DNA of 28,896 nt from a virus: positions 1 to 28,896 of the IMG/VR virus record IMGVR_UViG_3300030294_000418. One strand, written 5' to 3'. A program made the position numbers and the translations under genes. Positions 13,911-20,971 of the stretch are shown piece by piece. A model generated the notes under the pieces. That model saw only the letters and a program-made list of their open reading frames with translations, was not told the DNA's origin and did no database searches. Position 1 is the first letter of the stretch, and the number at the start of each line of letters is the position of its first letter.

Positions 13911-14641
13911 TGTTCTTGCTCCACTTTGGTGATAATTACCGAAATATCTTCATCTTTCCCAGATGCAATACGGTCTACTTCATCGGCAGGCCATGCGAGT
14001 AGGCCATTTGGGAGTTTTATTGGTTTAATGCCCATGTAGTTACCGTTACGGCTTATGGAAGAGCGAACGCTGTTTGGTTTGACCATGAATTTCTCGGCGA
14101 TCTCATCAGTTGAGTATCTGCTATTTGTGACATCGCGTGCCAAGCGTAAATCTTCTAACTTCTCTTGCTCAACTTTGGCAATAACTGAATCGATATCAAC
14201 AGTATTCTTGTTTGCCACCGAAAATATTAATTGTGTTGCATATTCTTCTGCCACTTTCCGCGCAAATTCCAGCTTATCCGCTTGTGATTCTTGCCATGCT
14301 TGTTGCCACACGACCCATAAATCATTTGTATGCACATTTTCCAAAAAACATTCAAACGCTTCTCGTTGCTTTGTCGTTGTTTGTTCTCCAATTTTTTGAT
14401 GAAAATAATTTTTATCAAAATCAGAAATAGCCTTTGCTGGTGTATCTCCAAATCCTGCTAATCCATCTTGAATGTTTTCACCATAAAGGGCGCACCATTG
14501 ATTACCATCTGGATATAATTTAGGTTTTAATTGGTAGAAAGGGCTCTGCATTTCGCACAACAGCACATCAGCACAATAAGAAATGTGACTCATACATTGA
14601 GTAATTGAATCCATACACATTTGGCTATGTTCATATTCCAT
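13907..14641 (-). CDS. Phage accessory protein with C-terminal HTH-like domain, 244 residues
   Basis: First gene after promoter 14666-14694; AGGAG lies before the ATG. The N-terminal part has several Cys residues and a small domain (YPDGNQWCALYGENIQDGLA) found in phage proteins. The middle has QREAFE and WQQAWQ segments. The C-terminal 70 residues (STDEIAEKFMVKPNSVRSSI) resemble a helix-turn-helix. It may be a modular fusion of accessory domains. Function unknown. Confidence 0.6.
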   Translation of the reverse strand: MEYEHSQMCMDSITQCMSHISYCADVLLCEMQSPFYQLKPKLYPDGNQWCALYGENIQDGLAGFGDTPAKAISDFDKNYFHQKIGEQTTTKQREAFECFLENVHTNDLWVVWQQAWQESQADKLEFARKVAEEYATQLIFSVANKNTVDIDSVIAKVEQEKLEDLRLARDVTNSRYSTDEIAEKFMVKPNSVRSSISRNGNYMGIKPIKLPNGLLAWPADEVDRIASGKDEDISVIITKVEQEQ

Positions 14642-14665
14642 GTTTTTCTCCTGTTTATTTCTTAC

Positions 14666-14694
14666 ATCATAGCAAGATAGTTTCGATTGTGCAA
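14666..14694 (-). promoter_or_regulatory. Sigma70-like promoter with GAAAC spacer element (copy C)
   Basis: Minus strand: -35 TTGCAC (14694-14689), 17-base spacer AATCGAAACTATCTTGC, -10 TATGAT (14671-14666). It lies right after the helicase gene stop, so accessory genes can be expressed apart from replication genes. Confidence 0.8.
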
Positions 14695-14695
14695 C

Positions 14696-16066
14696 TTAAT
14701 CAATGCCACCACTGTACTTTTGTTGTTTACTTGCACGCTGTCTGTCTTGCTCAAATGTTGCTCGATCACCATTAACAAGTCGCCCATTCTTGAATGTAGT
14801 GACTGCCGTTCCTTGCTCACCAATACGGATACCAACAACATGCAAAACAGTCCAACCATGCATTTCATCACCAAGATCAGACTGAACTCCAACTAGAACA
14901 TCAGAGTCTTTTTCAATGCTTGATGATTCAGCAAGGTCTGCCAGTGTTGGAGCTTGGTCTTTACGCTCTGCATACCGTCTGTTTTGCTGCGCAACAAGTA
15001 AAACAGGAACATCCTGTTTTCGTGCCATCGTCTTTAGCGCCCATGTAATATCTGTAACTTCTTCGCTGCGTGATCTTCTTTGCTTATCGCTAGTCATCAA
15101 TCCAACATGATCAACCATGATCAAATCCAAATGTCCGTACTTCCTGCGAGTCTGCGCAGCTTTTAACGCTACTTGCGACGGGGTATTGCTTGTCAGGTCA
15201 TAGATAATCTTCGCATTTGACACTTTAGATACGGCCATCGTAACGCCGTCGTAGTCTTGGTAATCCATCTTCCCCAACATGATGTTCTTTTGCGCTACAC
15301 CGCCAAGGCTAGACATCATGCGAGCGGCCAACTGTACTTTACCCATTTCACGAGAAATTACTAAAACAACCGGCGATCTATCTTTTACTTTTGACATGGC
15401 TATGTTTTCTAGCATGGTCGTTGCCGCTGTTGTCTTGCCAGACTTAGGAGGTCCAAAAACTGTAATTAACTCCCCTTTACGAAAACCGCCATACATCAAG
15501 TCATCTAGCTCTGTAATACCTGTCTTCAAACCCGTAAAACCATTGTCTACCACGTCTGAAATGTACGACAAACCGACTTGCATCAATTCTTGAACAGTAA
15601 TCAATCCTTCGTCAGCACCATCGTTAGCGCAAACATCGATACAAGACAAAGCAGACGCTAAACCGTCTTCATAGCTTTCTGATTCATCAATAAGCCTGAC
15701 TCCTTCAATAAACTTTTGGCGAGCATCAATGCGTCTTCCTGCGTCTGCAATGCGGTATATGTCACGCTTTATCGTCGCGCTGATCGTAACGCAGTTATCA
15801 ACCAAGTCTGCAAGGTAAGACATAAGGCCAGATTGCAACTCAAATGGTAAATTACCTTTTTGCATTACTTCATCATGAACAGATATTAGGTCTGTAGGTT
15901 CACTGCGTGAATGCAATCCCATCCAGGCCATGTAGATTTCAGCATGCATGCGATTAGTCGTTAACCAGTGCGGTTTTATTGACTCCATCTCTTGCGTTAT
16001 TTTCACCGTGTCGCACATCAGTGCACCAAGGAAATTAGCCTCTCGTTCGTATAGTCCGTTATGCAT
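14696..16066 (-). CDS. dnaB: Replicative DNA helicase, DnaB-like
   Basis: The 456-residue product has the DnaB layout: an N-terminal helical domain (about 1-110), a linker, and a RecA-like core. Walker A is GPPKSGKT at 205-212 and Walker B is LIMVDH at 315-320. A downstream QQNRR motif follows in VLLVAQQNRR. It is a hexameric 5'-3' helicase for the fork, expected to be loaded by the upstream replication protein. Its start overlaps that gene by 8 bases. Confidence 0.93.
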   Translation of the reverse strand: MHNGLYEREANFLGALMCDTVKITQEMESIKPHWLTTNRMHAEIYMAWMGLHSRSEPTDLISVHDEVMQKGNLPFELQSGLMSYLADLVDNCVTISATIKRDIYRIADAGRRIDARQKFIEGVRLIDESESYEDGLASALSCIDVCANDGADEGLITVQELMQVGLSYISDVVDNGFTGLKTGITELDDLMYGGFRKGELITVFGPPKSGKTTAATTMLENIAMSKVKDRSPVVLVISREMGKVQLAARMMSSLGGVAQKNIMLGKMDYQDYDGVTMAVSKVSNAKIIYDLTSNTPSQVALKAAQTRRKYGHLDLIMVDHVGLMTSDKQRRSRSEEVTDITWALKTMARKQDVPVLLVAQQNRRYAERKDQAPTLADLAESSSIEKDSDVLVGVQSDLGDEMHGWTVLHVVGIRIGEQGTAVTTFKNGRLVNGDRATFEQDRQRASKQQKYSGGID

Positions 16067-16811
16067 TGCTAGATCCTGTGTTGTAGCGTTCGAAAGCCTG
16101 CTTACCTGCTGTTGTTAGAAAGTATCCACCTTCACGGTTAATTGCCCATAGCTTAAGATAGTCTTTACGAACATAATTTCTAAACGTCTGTCGCCAGTCT
16201 ATTTGCTTCTTCTTCTTCTCTAGCATGTCATCACGAAATACTTTCCATGCAATCACAACATATTCTTTAGGGATTCCTTCATTGAAAATCTTGTCGTCAG
16301 ATGCAATCAGTCCATTACCTGCTTCACGTTCTGTATTGATCCAGTCTTCTAGTAAAGTCTTTTCTGAGCGGGTAGAGGCAGAGCGTTTACGCGATGGTGT
16401 TTGTTCTTTCTTTTCTTCTTTATCTAAGTCTTCTTCTTCCTCTTGGGCCGTTACTGAAACGTTTCCGTTACGTTTCATGCGTTCACGATAGGCTTTAACC
16501 CTTGCTGTGCTTGAGTCTGACATCATTTGCCTACTGTTCCAGGAAATAGGCTGTAGCGTATCAAAGTCAATTAATCCAACTTCTGACAAGCGCCTTACAA
16601 CTTCGTCTAGTTCACGCGTTGCAAGCCCCATCTTTACAGACAGTTTACGGCGCAAAAGTGGATCGTTTGAGTCTAGCAACCCAGATCCTTTGCAGCACAA
16701 TAACGCGATAAAGTGCCATCTATCCTCAAAGGCTAACAGGCGTAATTTTTCATCATCAACTGTTTCTGTATACAGCCTAAACCAAGGTAATTTGTTATCC
16801 TTTTCACTCAT
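16059..16811 (-). CDS. Phage replication protein, DnaT/O-like helicase loader
   Basis: The 250-residue product has an N-terminal winged-helix region (LAFEDRWHFIALLCCKGSGL, LLRRKLSVKMGLATRELDEV), as in phage replication initiators. A charged linker of Glu/Lys runs about residues 125-145. The C-terminal domain contains QIDWRQTFRNYVRKDYLKLW, like the DNA-binding end of DnaT-type loaders. Position directly upstream of dnaB supports a loader or initiator role. The ATG at 16811 has AGGA 6 bases upstream; an ATG two codons earlier is too close to it. Confidence 0.75.
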   Translation of the reverse strand: MSEKDNKLPWFRLYTETVDDEKLRLLAFEDRWHFIALLCCKGSGLLDSNDPLLRRKLSVKMGLATRELDEVVRRLSEVGLIDFDTLQPISWNSRQMMSDSSTARVKAYRERMKRNGNVSVTAQEEEEDLDKEEKKEQTPSRKRSASTRSEKTLLEDWINTEREAGNGLIASDDKIFNEGIPKEYVVIAWKVFRDDMLEKKKKQIDWRQTFRNYVRKDYLKLWAINREGGYFLTTAGKQAFERYNTGSSNA

Positions 16812-16830
16812 ATGCATTCCTTATAGACGT

Positions 16831-16979
16831 AAAAAAGCACACTTTATTAGACCGTGGGGATTCATGCTTGCTATGACAAATAGCAAAAGTAACAAGCATG
16901 AACGGCCTAATAAAATGTGCTCATGCTATTTAGTCATGCGTTCCATTCATCCGGTCCCCACCAGATATACGAATGTCAC
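16831..16979 (-). ncRNA. Candidate structured RNA ending in an intrinsic terminator
   Basis: On the minus strand, 16921-16893 pairs with 16870-16836 over 29 positions. Two of these are G-U pairs that would be A-C mismatches in a plus-strand RNA, so the minus RNA is the folded molecule. The only interruption is a 6-base bulge UCCCCA, in a stem enclosing a 22-base loop, and six U residues follow. The bulge is complementary (7 bp) to GTGGGGA at 16955-16961. The loop is complementary (13 bp with one bulged base) to 16924-16937, so a pseudoknot is possible. A promoter lies at 16986-17014. No ORF of note fits. The end points are inferred. Confidence 0.6.
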
Positions 16980-16985
16980 ACAAAA

Positions 16986-17014
16986 ATCTTATATCATGTC
17001 TGCATGGTTATCAA
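16986..17014 (-). promoter_or_regulatory. Predicted promoter for the structured RNA / replication operon
   Basis: Minus strand: -35 TTGATA (17014-17009), 17-base spacer, -10 TAAGAT (16991-16986). The expected start is near 16979. It overlaps the end of the small HTH gene and lacks the GAAAC element of the other promoters. Confidence 0.5.
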
Positions 17015-17184
17015 GCTACTTTTGCGCGTGACTTCTTGAACGCTTCCAGGCTATCACCGTCTGCCAGCCACATCTTTTTCCCAATGTGACGTCCTGTAAT
17101 TTTACCGCGTGCAAGCATGCGTCGAATGTACTGATCTGACACACCTACATACATAGCTGCTTCTGCTACCGTTAGTTCATTCAT
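17011..17184 (-). CDS. Excisionase-like HTH protein, 57 residues
   Basis: The product is a single helix-turn-helix of the MerR/excisionase (HTH_17) type: MNELTVAEAAMYVGVSDQY, then IRRMLARGKITGRHIGKKMW, then a basic tail. Such proteins are DNA-binding regulators or recombination directionality factors. Without an integrase in view, a regulatory role at the adjacent control region is more likely. GAGG lies 8 bases before the ATG. It is the first gene of the leftward arm, next to the divergent promoters. Confidence 0.85.
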   Translation of the reverse strand: MNELTVAEAAMYVGVSDQYIRRMLARGKITGRHIGKKMWLADGDSLEAFKKSRAKVA

Positions 17185-17211
17185 AGCTCAATCCTCTGTT
17201 TAGTTGCTTGC

Positions 17212-17240
17212 ATTGTAAGGTAGCGCAGACGAAAGCACAA
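17212..17240 (-). promoter_or_regulatory. Leftward promoter of the divergent control region
   Basis: Minus strand: -35 TTGTGC (17240-17235), 17-base spacer, -10 TACAAT (17217-17212), 28 bases before the HTH gene start. It is back to back with the rightward promoter at 17255-17283, leaving 14 bases between the two -35 hexamers. Confidence 0.55.
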
Positions 17241-17254
17241 TAGACAAATAGTAG

Positions 17255-17283
17255 TTGCAACATCGAAACATCGTTGCTATGAT
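17255..17283 (+). promoter_or_regulatory. Rightward promoter with GAAAC spacer element (copy D)
   Basis: Plus strand: -35 TTGCAA, 17-base spacer CATCGAAACATCGTTGC, -10 TATGAT. It has the GTTGC(N)6GAAAC dyad shared with four other promoters. It starts the rightward early operon; AGGAG and the first ATG follow at 17309. Confidence 0.8.
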
Positions 17284-17308
17284 GATAGGACACTTACAGG
17301 AGATAGAC

Positions 17309-17707
17309 ATGCAACAAAATTGGAAGCATAAAGACTTATGGTCTAAACGTAGCAAGAATTTCACAGTTGAAATTTCACGCCATACCAAACAAGTTGAATA
17401 CCCTGAAGGCCCAAACTGTTGGTGTGTGTATGCGTATATTTTTCCAAAACACCCGCATTACGCTGAGTTTGTAAATGATCATATGTTCCAAGATGCAGCA
17501 GCAATGATGCCAATGCACGGAGGCCCGTCGCTTCTTCAGTGGCTATGGAATGGAGAAAAAAAGATTGGCGTAAAGGTTGGTTGTGATTATCAACATCTTC
17601 ATGACGATCATTTCCAGCATTACGCAAAAGAAGATGATGCTTACGAGGTTTTCCATGATGCTGAAGATCTTTTTCAGTGGCTTGCAGCGCGTGAACTAAA
17701 GGATTGA
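17309..17707 (+). CDS. Hypothetical phage protein, 132 residues, first gene of rightward operon
   Basis: Start at 17309 with AGGAG 7 bases upstream; an ATG at 17255 in the same frame lies in the promoter. The product is rich in His, Trp and aromatic residues (VYAYIFPKHPHYAEF, VGCDYQHLHDDHFQHY). I recognise the style as a conserved phage early protein of unknown function. Metal binding by the His cluster is possible but unproven. Confidence 0.7.
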   Translation: MQQNWKHKDLWSKRSKNFTVEISRHTKQVEYPEGPNCWCVYAYIFPKHPHYAEFVNDHMFQDAAAMMPMHGGPSLLQWLWNGEKKIGVKVGCDYQHLHDDHFQHYAKEDDAYEVFHDAEDLFQWLAARELKD

Positions 17708-17711
17708 TACC

Positions 17712-17948
17712 ATGCAAGAAATTAATGATGGTGGACAAGCTTTCCCGGTTTCAAACCCTTCATTGCTTGAGCCGTGCACGATAGCGGCATTAATGCGCCA
17801 TGCATCAGGAATGACAATGCGAGACTATTTCGCAGCCAAGGCTATGCAAGGCATAGCATCAAAGCCGGGGTGCACAGATTATGAATATGAAGCAATTTCA
17901 GCATATAAATACGCAGACGCAATGATTGCAGCTGGGGAGGTGAAGTAA
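17712..17948 (+). CDS. Conserved small phage protein (GMTMRDYFAAKAMQG)
   Basis: This 78-residue product has NDGGQAFPV at the start and GMTMRDYFAAKAMQG in the middle, then a Tyr/Ala helix (ISAYKYADAMIAAGE). The combination is widespread in phages as a small protein of unknown function. AGGATTGATACC precedes the ATG; its stop overlaps the next start (TAATG). Confidence 0.8.
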   Translation: MQEINDGGQAFPVSNPSLLEPCTIAALMRHASGMTMRDYFAAKAMQGIASKPGCTDYEYEAISAYKYADAMIAAGEVK

Positions 17949-18295
17949 TGGAACAGCACACTAAGGGGCCGTGGAAAATTTTTAATGTGTATGCACAGCC
18001 TGAAATTAGAGACGCTAATTGTAAGCTAGTTGTTCAATGTGCAGATTATGATATAGCCAACGCACGAAGAATAGTGGCATGTGTGAATGCGTGCGATGGT
18101 GTAGGCACTGAATTGCTTGAAAATAATCCGGCCCCATTCAGTGAACTCCGCAAACAACGCGATATTCTTCTTGCTGCACTTGAAAGGATTGTCACTGATT
18201 TATCAAACGATGATGACGAAGGACTAATTGAGCATACCGAGCAGATGATACAGGCCCGCGATGCTATTGCTATGGTGAGAAAATGGCAGAACTAG
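17948..18295 (+). CDS. Conserved phage protein, 115 residues (NARRIVACVNAC type)
   Basis: Starts HTKGPWKIFNVY and carries DIANARRIVACVNACDGVGT, a pattern seen in many phage early proteins of unknown function. After that a coiled helix follows (ELRKQRDILLAALERIV) and an acidic C-terminus. GGAGG lies before the ATG. Its end overlaps the next gene by 13 bases. Confidence 0.75.
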   Translation: MEQHTKGPWKIFNVYAQPEIRDANCKLVVQCADYDIANARRIVACVNACDGVGTELLENNPAPFSELRKQRDILLAALERIVTDLSNDDDEGLIEHTEQMIQARDAIAMVRKWQN

Positions 18296-18447
18296 AAAAA
18301 GTAACCGCGCAACGTGATTTGTTGCTATATGCAATCAACCGAGAAATTGCAAAGATCAACAGTCAAACTAGCATGTTTGAAATTGCATATGTCTGCGCTA
18401 ACTTAGAGCAGGCGTCAGCAACCGTTACAAAGGATATGCAATCATGA
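18283..18447 (+). CDS. Small helical protein, 54 residues
   Basis: An ATG inside the end of the previous gene opens a 54-codon frame with coding-like composition (ELEKVTAQRDLLLYAINREI). Its stop overlaps the Gp157 gene start as ATGA, and it closes the gap between the two. It resembles the C-terminal helix of the preceding protein (QRD-ILLAA versus QRD-LLLYA), so it may be a duplicated or split segment. Function unknown. Confidence 0.6.
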   Translation: MAELEKVTAQRDLLLYAINREIAKINSQTSMFEIAYVCANLEQASATVTKDMQS

Positions 18448-18932
18448 ATCTATACGACCTATCGCTAGAGCTATTGCAGCAACTAGCAGCGCCAGGAGTC
18501 GATACAGAAACAGGTGAATGTGATTGGGCTGCATACGAACAACGATTGTCTGAACTGTCAGGATCATGGAATGACAAAGGATGTGCTGTTGCAAAGTACA
18601 TTCTCAATCTAGAAGCAGAAGCAGAAGCACGCAAGGAAGCTGCAAAGCGTATTGCAGAGACGGCAAGGCATCAAGAAGCGCACGCAACACGGCTAAAGGC
18701 GTACTTGCTTGCAATGTGCGAACGTACCGGCCAATGGCCGTCTGACTTGCAAGTTAAGGTATCGTCTCGCAAGAGCAAATCATTGGCTATCGATGATGAA
18801 TCGAAGATTGCAAAAAAGTATTGGAAACCTAGCCCATTACTTGATAAAGTAGCGATAACGAAAGCAATCAAAGACGGGGTTAAGGTCAATGGTGCGCGTA
18901 TCGTTGAAAAATCTAATCTACAAATTAAATGA
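18444..18932 (+). CDS. Siphovirus Gp157-family protein
   Basis: The 162-residue product has the Gp157 pattern: an N-terminal helix with LYDLSLELLQQL, a helical middle with AAKRIAETARHQEAHATRLK then AYLLAMCERTGQ, and a C-terminal KYWKPSPLLDKVAITKAIKD then GVKVNGARIVEK. The family is linked to phage resistance or recombination operons in streptococcal phages, but its biochemistry is unsettled. It sits just before the ERF annealing gene, a frequent arrangement. Confidence 0.88.
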   Translation: MNLYDLSLELLQQLAAPGVDTETGECDWAAYEQRLSELSGSWNDKGCAVAKYILNLEAEAEARKEAAKRIAETARHQEAHATRLKAYLLAMCERTGQWPSDLQVKVSSRKSKSLAIDDESKIAKKYWKPSPLLDKVAITKAIKDGVKVNGARIVEKSNLQIK

Positions 18933-18939
18933 GAAAACT

Positions 18940-19563
18940 ATGAGCACATTGGTCTATAAAGCTATCGCTAATGTGATGTCGGATTTATCCAAAGTCGGTA
19001 TTGGTAAGAATCAAACTAATACTTTCGACAAATACAAATTCCGTGGCATCGATGATATGTACGCAGCACTTTCACCATTGCTATCTAAGCATGGGCTTTT
19101 GATGTTGCCACGCGTGCTTGCGAGAGAATGCAAAGAGCACAACAGCGCTGGCGGTAAAGTAATGTTTTACGTAACGCTAGATGTTGAATATGATTTTGTT
19201 AGCGCAGAAGATGGCAGCAAGCACACGGTAAAGGTTTATGGCGAGGCTATGGATCGTGGCGACAAGGCCACTAATAAAGCAATGAGCGCCGCTTACAAGT
19301 ATTGCGCCATCCAGGCATTCAGTATTCCTATTGAAGGTGATGAAGATGCAGACAATTCTTCGCCAGAAATTGATAACCGAAAGCCAAAAGGGAAAACGGC
19401 AGGACAAATTTTGCTTGATTCATTAATTGCAGCCAACATTGATGAGTCATGGCTAATAACAGAGGCAAGTAATGCCGGCTGGAGTGGCGCAACATTTGAA
19501 TCAATTGCAAATGATGCTGAATGGTCGAAGTGGGCGTATGAACTAATTCAGGAGAAAAAATAA
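18940..19563 (+). CDS. erf: ERF-family single-strand annealing protein
   Basis: The 207-residue product has the ERF core: [19 protein letters not shown], then [20 protein letters not shown], then [18 protein letters not shown], and a KY[12 protein letters not shown] end. ERF proteins anneal complementary single strands in RecA-independent phage recombination. The C-terminal third is variable and likely contacts partners. The start at 18940 has GAG 7 bases upstream; an ATG 17 codons earlier overlaps Gp157. It is followed by ssb, its natural partner. Confidence 0.92.
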   Translation: MSTLVYKAIANVMSDLSKVGIGKNQTNTFDKYKFRGIDDMYAALSPLLSKHGLLMLPRVLARECKEHNSAGGKVMFYVTLDVEYDFVSAEDGSKHTVKVYGEAMDRGDKATNKAMSAAYKYCAIQAFSIPIEGDEDADNSSPEIDNRKPKGKTAGQILLDSLIAANIDESWLITEASNAGWSGATFESIANDAEWSKWAYELIQEKK

Positions 19564-20030
19564 TGGCATCAGTAAATAAAGTCATCATTGTCGGTAATAT
19601 TGGAAAAGACCCAGATGTTAGATACATGCCATCAGGTGAAGCTATTGCAAACATCAGCGTAGCGACAACGGAATCATGGAAAGACAAGAATACTGGCGAA
19701 AAAGTTGAATCTGTAGAATGGCACCGTATTAACTTTTTTGGGAAACTAGCTGAAATTGCAGCGCAGTACCTAAAGAAAGGATCACAAGTCTATATTGAAG
19801 GCGCAATTAAGACACGTAAATGGCAGGATAAGGAAACTGGACAAGACCGCTATAGCACAGAAATTCGCGCAGAAAAGATGCAGATGTTAGGTGGAAAGCA
19901 AGATCACCGCCAAGAGCAATCAGAACCAAAGCAGGCACCACCATCAGCGCCGCGCCGCCGTACACAAGAAGAACGATTTGAACGCGCAAAGCAACCTATC
20001 GACGATATACAAGACGATATTACTTATTAA
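19563..20030 (+). CDS. ssb: Single-stranded DNA-binding protein
   Basis: The 155-residue protein starts [20 protein letters not shown] and has an OB fold with [20 protein letters not shown], then [10 protein letters not shown] then [12 protein letters not shown] disordered Gln/Pro/Arg-rich linker follows. The tail is acidic but altered ([10 protein letters not shown], instead of the usual DDDIPF), which may shift its affinity for partners such as NinB or the ERF protein. Start codon overlaps the erf stop. Confidence 0.95.
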   Translation: MASVNKVIIVGNIGKDPDVRYMPSGEAIANISVATTESWKDKNTGEKVESVEWHRINFFGKLAEIAAQYLKKGSQVYIEGAIKTRKWQDKETGQDRYSTEIRAEKMQMLGGKQDHRQEQSEPKQAPPSAPRRRTQEERFERAKQPIDDIQDDITY

Positions 20031-20042
20031 TTTGTAGAAAAT

Positions 20043-20064
20043 AAGCCTCTAACGGGGCTTTTTC
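20043..20064 (+). terminator. Rho-independent terminator after ssb
   Basis: AAGCC pairs with GGCTT around a short loop, followed by five T residues. It lies directly after the ssb stop and before promoter copy E, so it separates the two parts of the rightward arm. Confidence 0.7.
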
Positions 20065-20076
20065 TTATCTTAATAG

Positions 20077-20105
20077 TTGCGTTGTTGAAACTACTTTGCT
20101 ATAGT
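20077..20105 (+). promoter_or_regulatory. Rightward promoter with GAAAC spacer element (copy E)
   Basis: -35 TTGCGT, 17-base spacer TGTTGAAACTACTTTGC, -10 TATAGT. It has GTTGC(N)6GAAAC like the other four. It starts the second rightward unit, whose first gene begins at 20136. Confidence 0.78.
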
Positions 20106-20135
20106 TAATCATCAATTACGAACCAGGAGATAGTG

Positions 20136-20786
20136 ATGTTTTCTGTAACATTAAAAGAATTACGCGAAAATCATGCTTGCTTTGAAGGATACAACAAAGT
20201 TGTACGGATGCTCCAAGGTAAGTCGTTTACAGATAAAGATGAAGAACGTGAGTCATACATTCGATTTTCGAACAAAGAACTAATTAGTTTGGTTGATATT
20301 TGTGAAAACAATGGTATTGATGATGCAATTTGGTCGTTATGTTGCATTAAGAATAATGATAGAGATATTCGATTGTTTGCTATTTGGTGCGCTCGTCAAG
20401 TTGAATATTTAAATCCAGATCCACGCGTTAGTGTATGTAATGATGTATCGGAAAGATTTGCTAACGGAATGGCAACGGTAGAAGAATTATCTGCTGCTCG
20501 TACTGCTGCTGCTGCTCGTACTGATGCTGCTGCTTATGCTGCTGCTGATGCTGCTGCTGCTTATGCTGCTTATGCTGCTGATGCTGCTGATGCTGCTGCT
20601 TATGCTTATGCTTATGCTGCTGCTGATGCTGCTGCTTATGCTGCTGCTGCTTATGCTTATGCTGCTGCTGATGCTGATGCTGCTGATGCTGCTGCTTATG
20701 CTGCTCGTACTGCTGATGCTGCTGCACAAAAAGAAATGTTTATAAAAATGTGCAACGGTACTGCACCATGGCAGGAGGTTAAATAA
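20136..20786 (+). CDS. Ala-rich low-complexity repeat protein, 216 residues
   Basis: Starts at the ATG with AGGAG 7 bases upstream. Residues 1-119 are a normal domain: DDAIWSLCCIKNNDRDIRLF, then FAIWCARQVEYLNPDPRVSV. Residues 120-197 are almost only Ala with Tyr, Asp and a few Arg-Thr (AAADAAAYAAYAADA), a long helix. A normal segment closes the protein (MFIKMCNGTAPWQEV). Comparable Ala-rich repeats occur in other phage proteins of unknown function. In DNA the repeat is a GCT/TAT/GAT microsatellite. Confidence 0.75.
   Translation: MFSVTLKELRENHACFEGYNKVVRMLQGKSFTDKDEERESYIRFSNKELISLVDICENNGIDDAIWSLCCIKNNDRDIRLFAIWCARQVEYLNPDPRVSVCNDVSERFANGMATVEELSAARTAAAARTDAAAYAAADAAAAYAAYAADAADAAAYAYAYAAADAAAYAAAAYAYAAADADAADAAAYAARTADAAAQKEMFIKMCNGTAPWQEVK
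20493..20726 (+). repeat. GCT-rich trinucleotide microsatellite inside a gene
   Basis: About 78 codons consist of GCT broken by TAT, GAT and CGT (with single ACT and GCA), with near-perfect use of NNT codons. All frames are open because of this periodicity, so long poly-Ser, poly-Gln and poly-Leu frames on both strands are artefacts. Such tracts change length by slippage in steps of 3. Confidence 0.9.
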
Positions 20787-20971
20787 TGGCAGATATTGCA
20801 GATCGTGCGTCAGGAGATATTGAGCTAATCACACAGGCAGCAATGAGTTATCGCAGACCAGAAGGGCCAAAAGCTACCGGGTATTGCTTGTTGTGCGGAT
20901 ACGAATTGCATAACGGGTCTAGGTGGTGCGATGCCGATTGCCGTGATAGGTGGGAGCAAGAAAACAAATGA
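20786..20971 (+). CDS. Small Cys-rich zinc-binding protein, 61 residues
   Basis: GGAGG lies 8 bases before the ATG, which overlaps the previous stop (TAATG). The C-terminus has CLLCG and WCDADCRDRWEQ, a four-Cys zinc-finger as in small DksA/TraR-like or related phage proteins. The N-terminal half (DRASGDIELITQAAM) resembles short TraR-like proteins, which act on RNA polymerase. Assignment to that family is tentative. Confidence 0.7.
   Translation: MADIADRASGDIELITQAAMSYRRPEGPKATGYCLLCGYELHNGSRWCDADCRDRWEQENK

Noticed and set aside
16829-16980. Retron or diversity-generating element
   Set aside because: Long inverted repeats fit, but no reverse transcriptase gene and no template/variable repeat pair are present; the U-run and promoter fit a terminated RNA better.
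16507-17031. 174-codon plus-strand frame
   Set aside because: It lies opposite the replication protein gene and the structured region, has Ser-rich shadow composition and no start signal.
17011-17184. Calling the small HTH protein an excisionase
   Set aside because: The fold fits, but without integrase or att sites a regulator is equally likely, so only an excisionase-like HTH is claimed.
20461-20745. Long poly-Gln, poly-Ser and poly-Leu/Met reading frames on both strands
   Set aside because: They are produced by the GCT/TAT/GAT microsatellite read in other frames; only the plus-strand Ala frame has normal sequence and a ribosome binding site at its ends.
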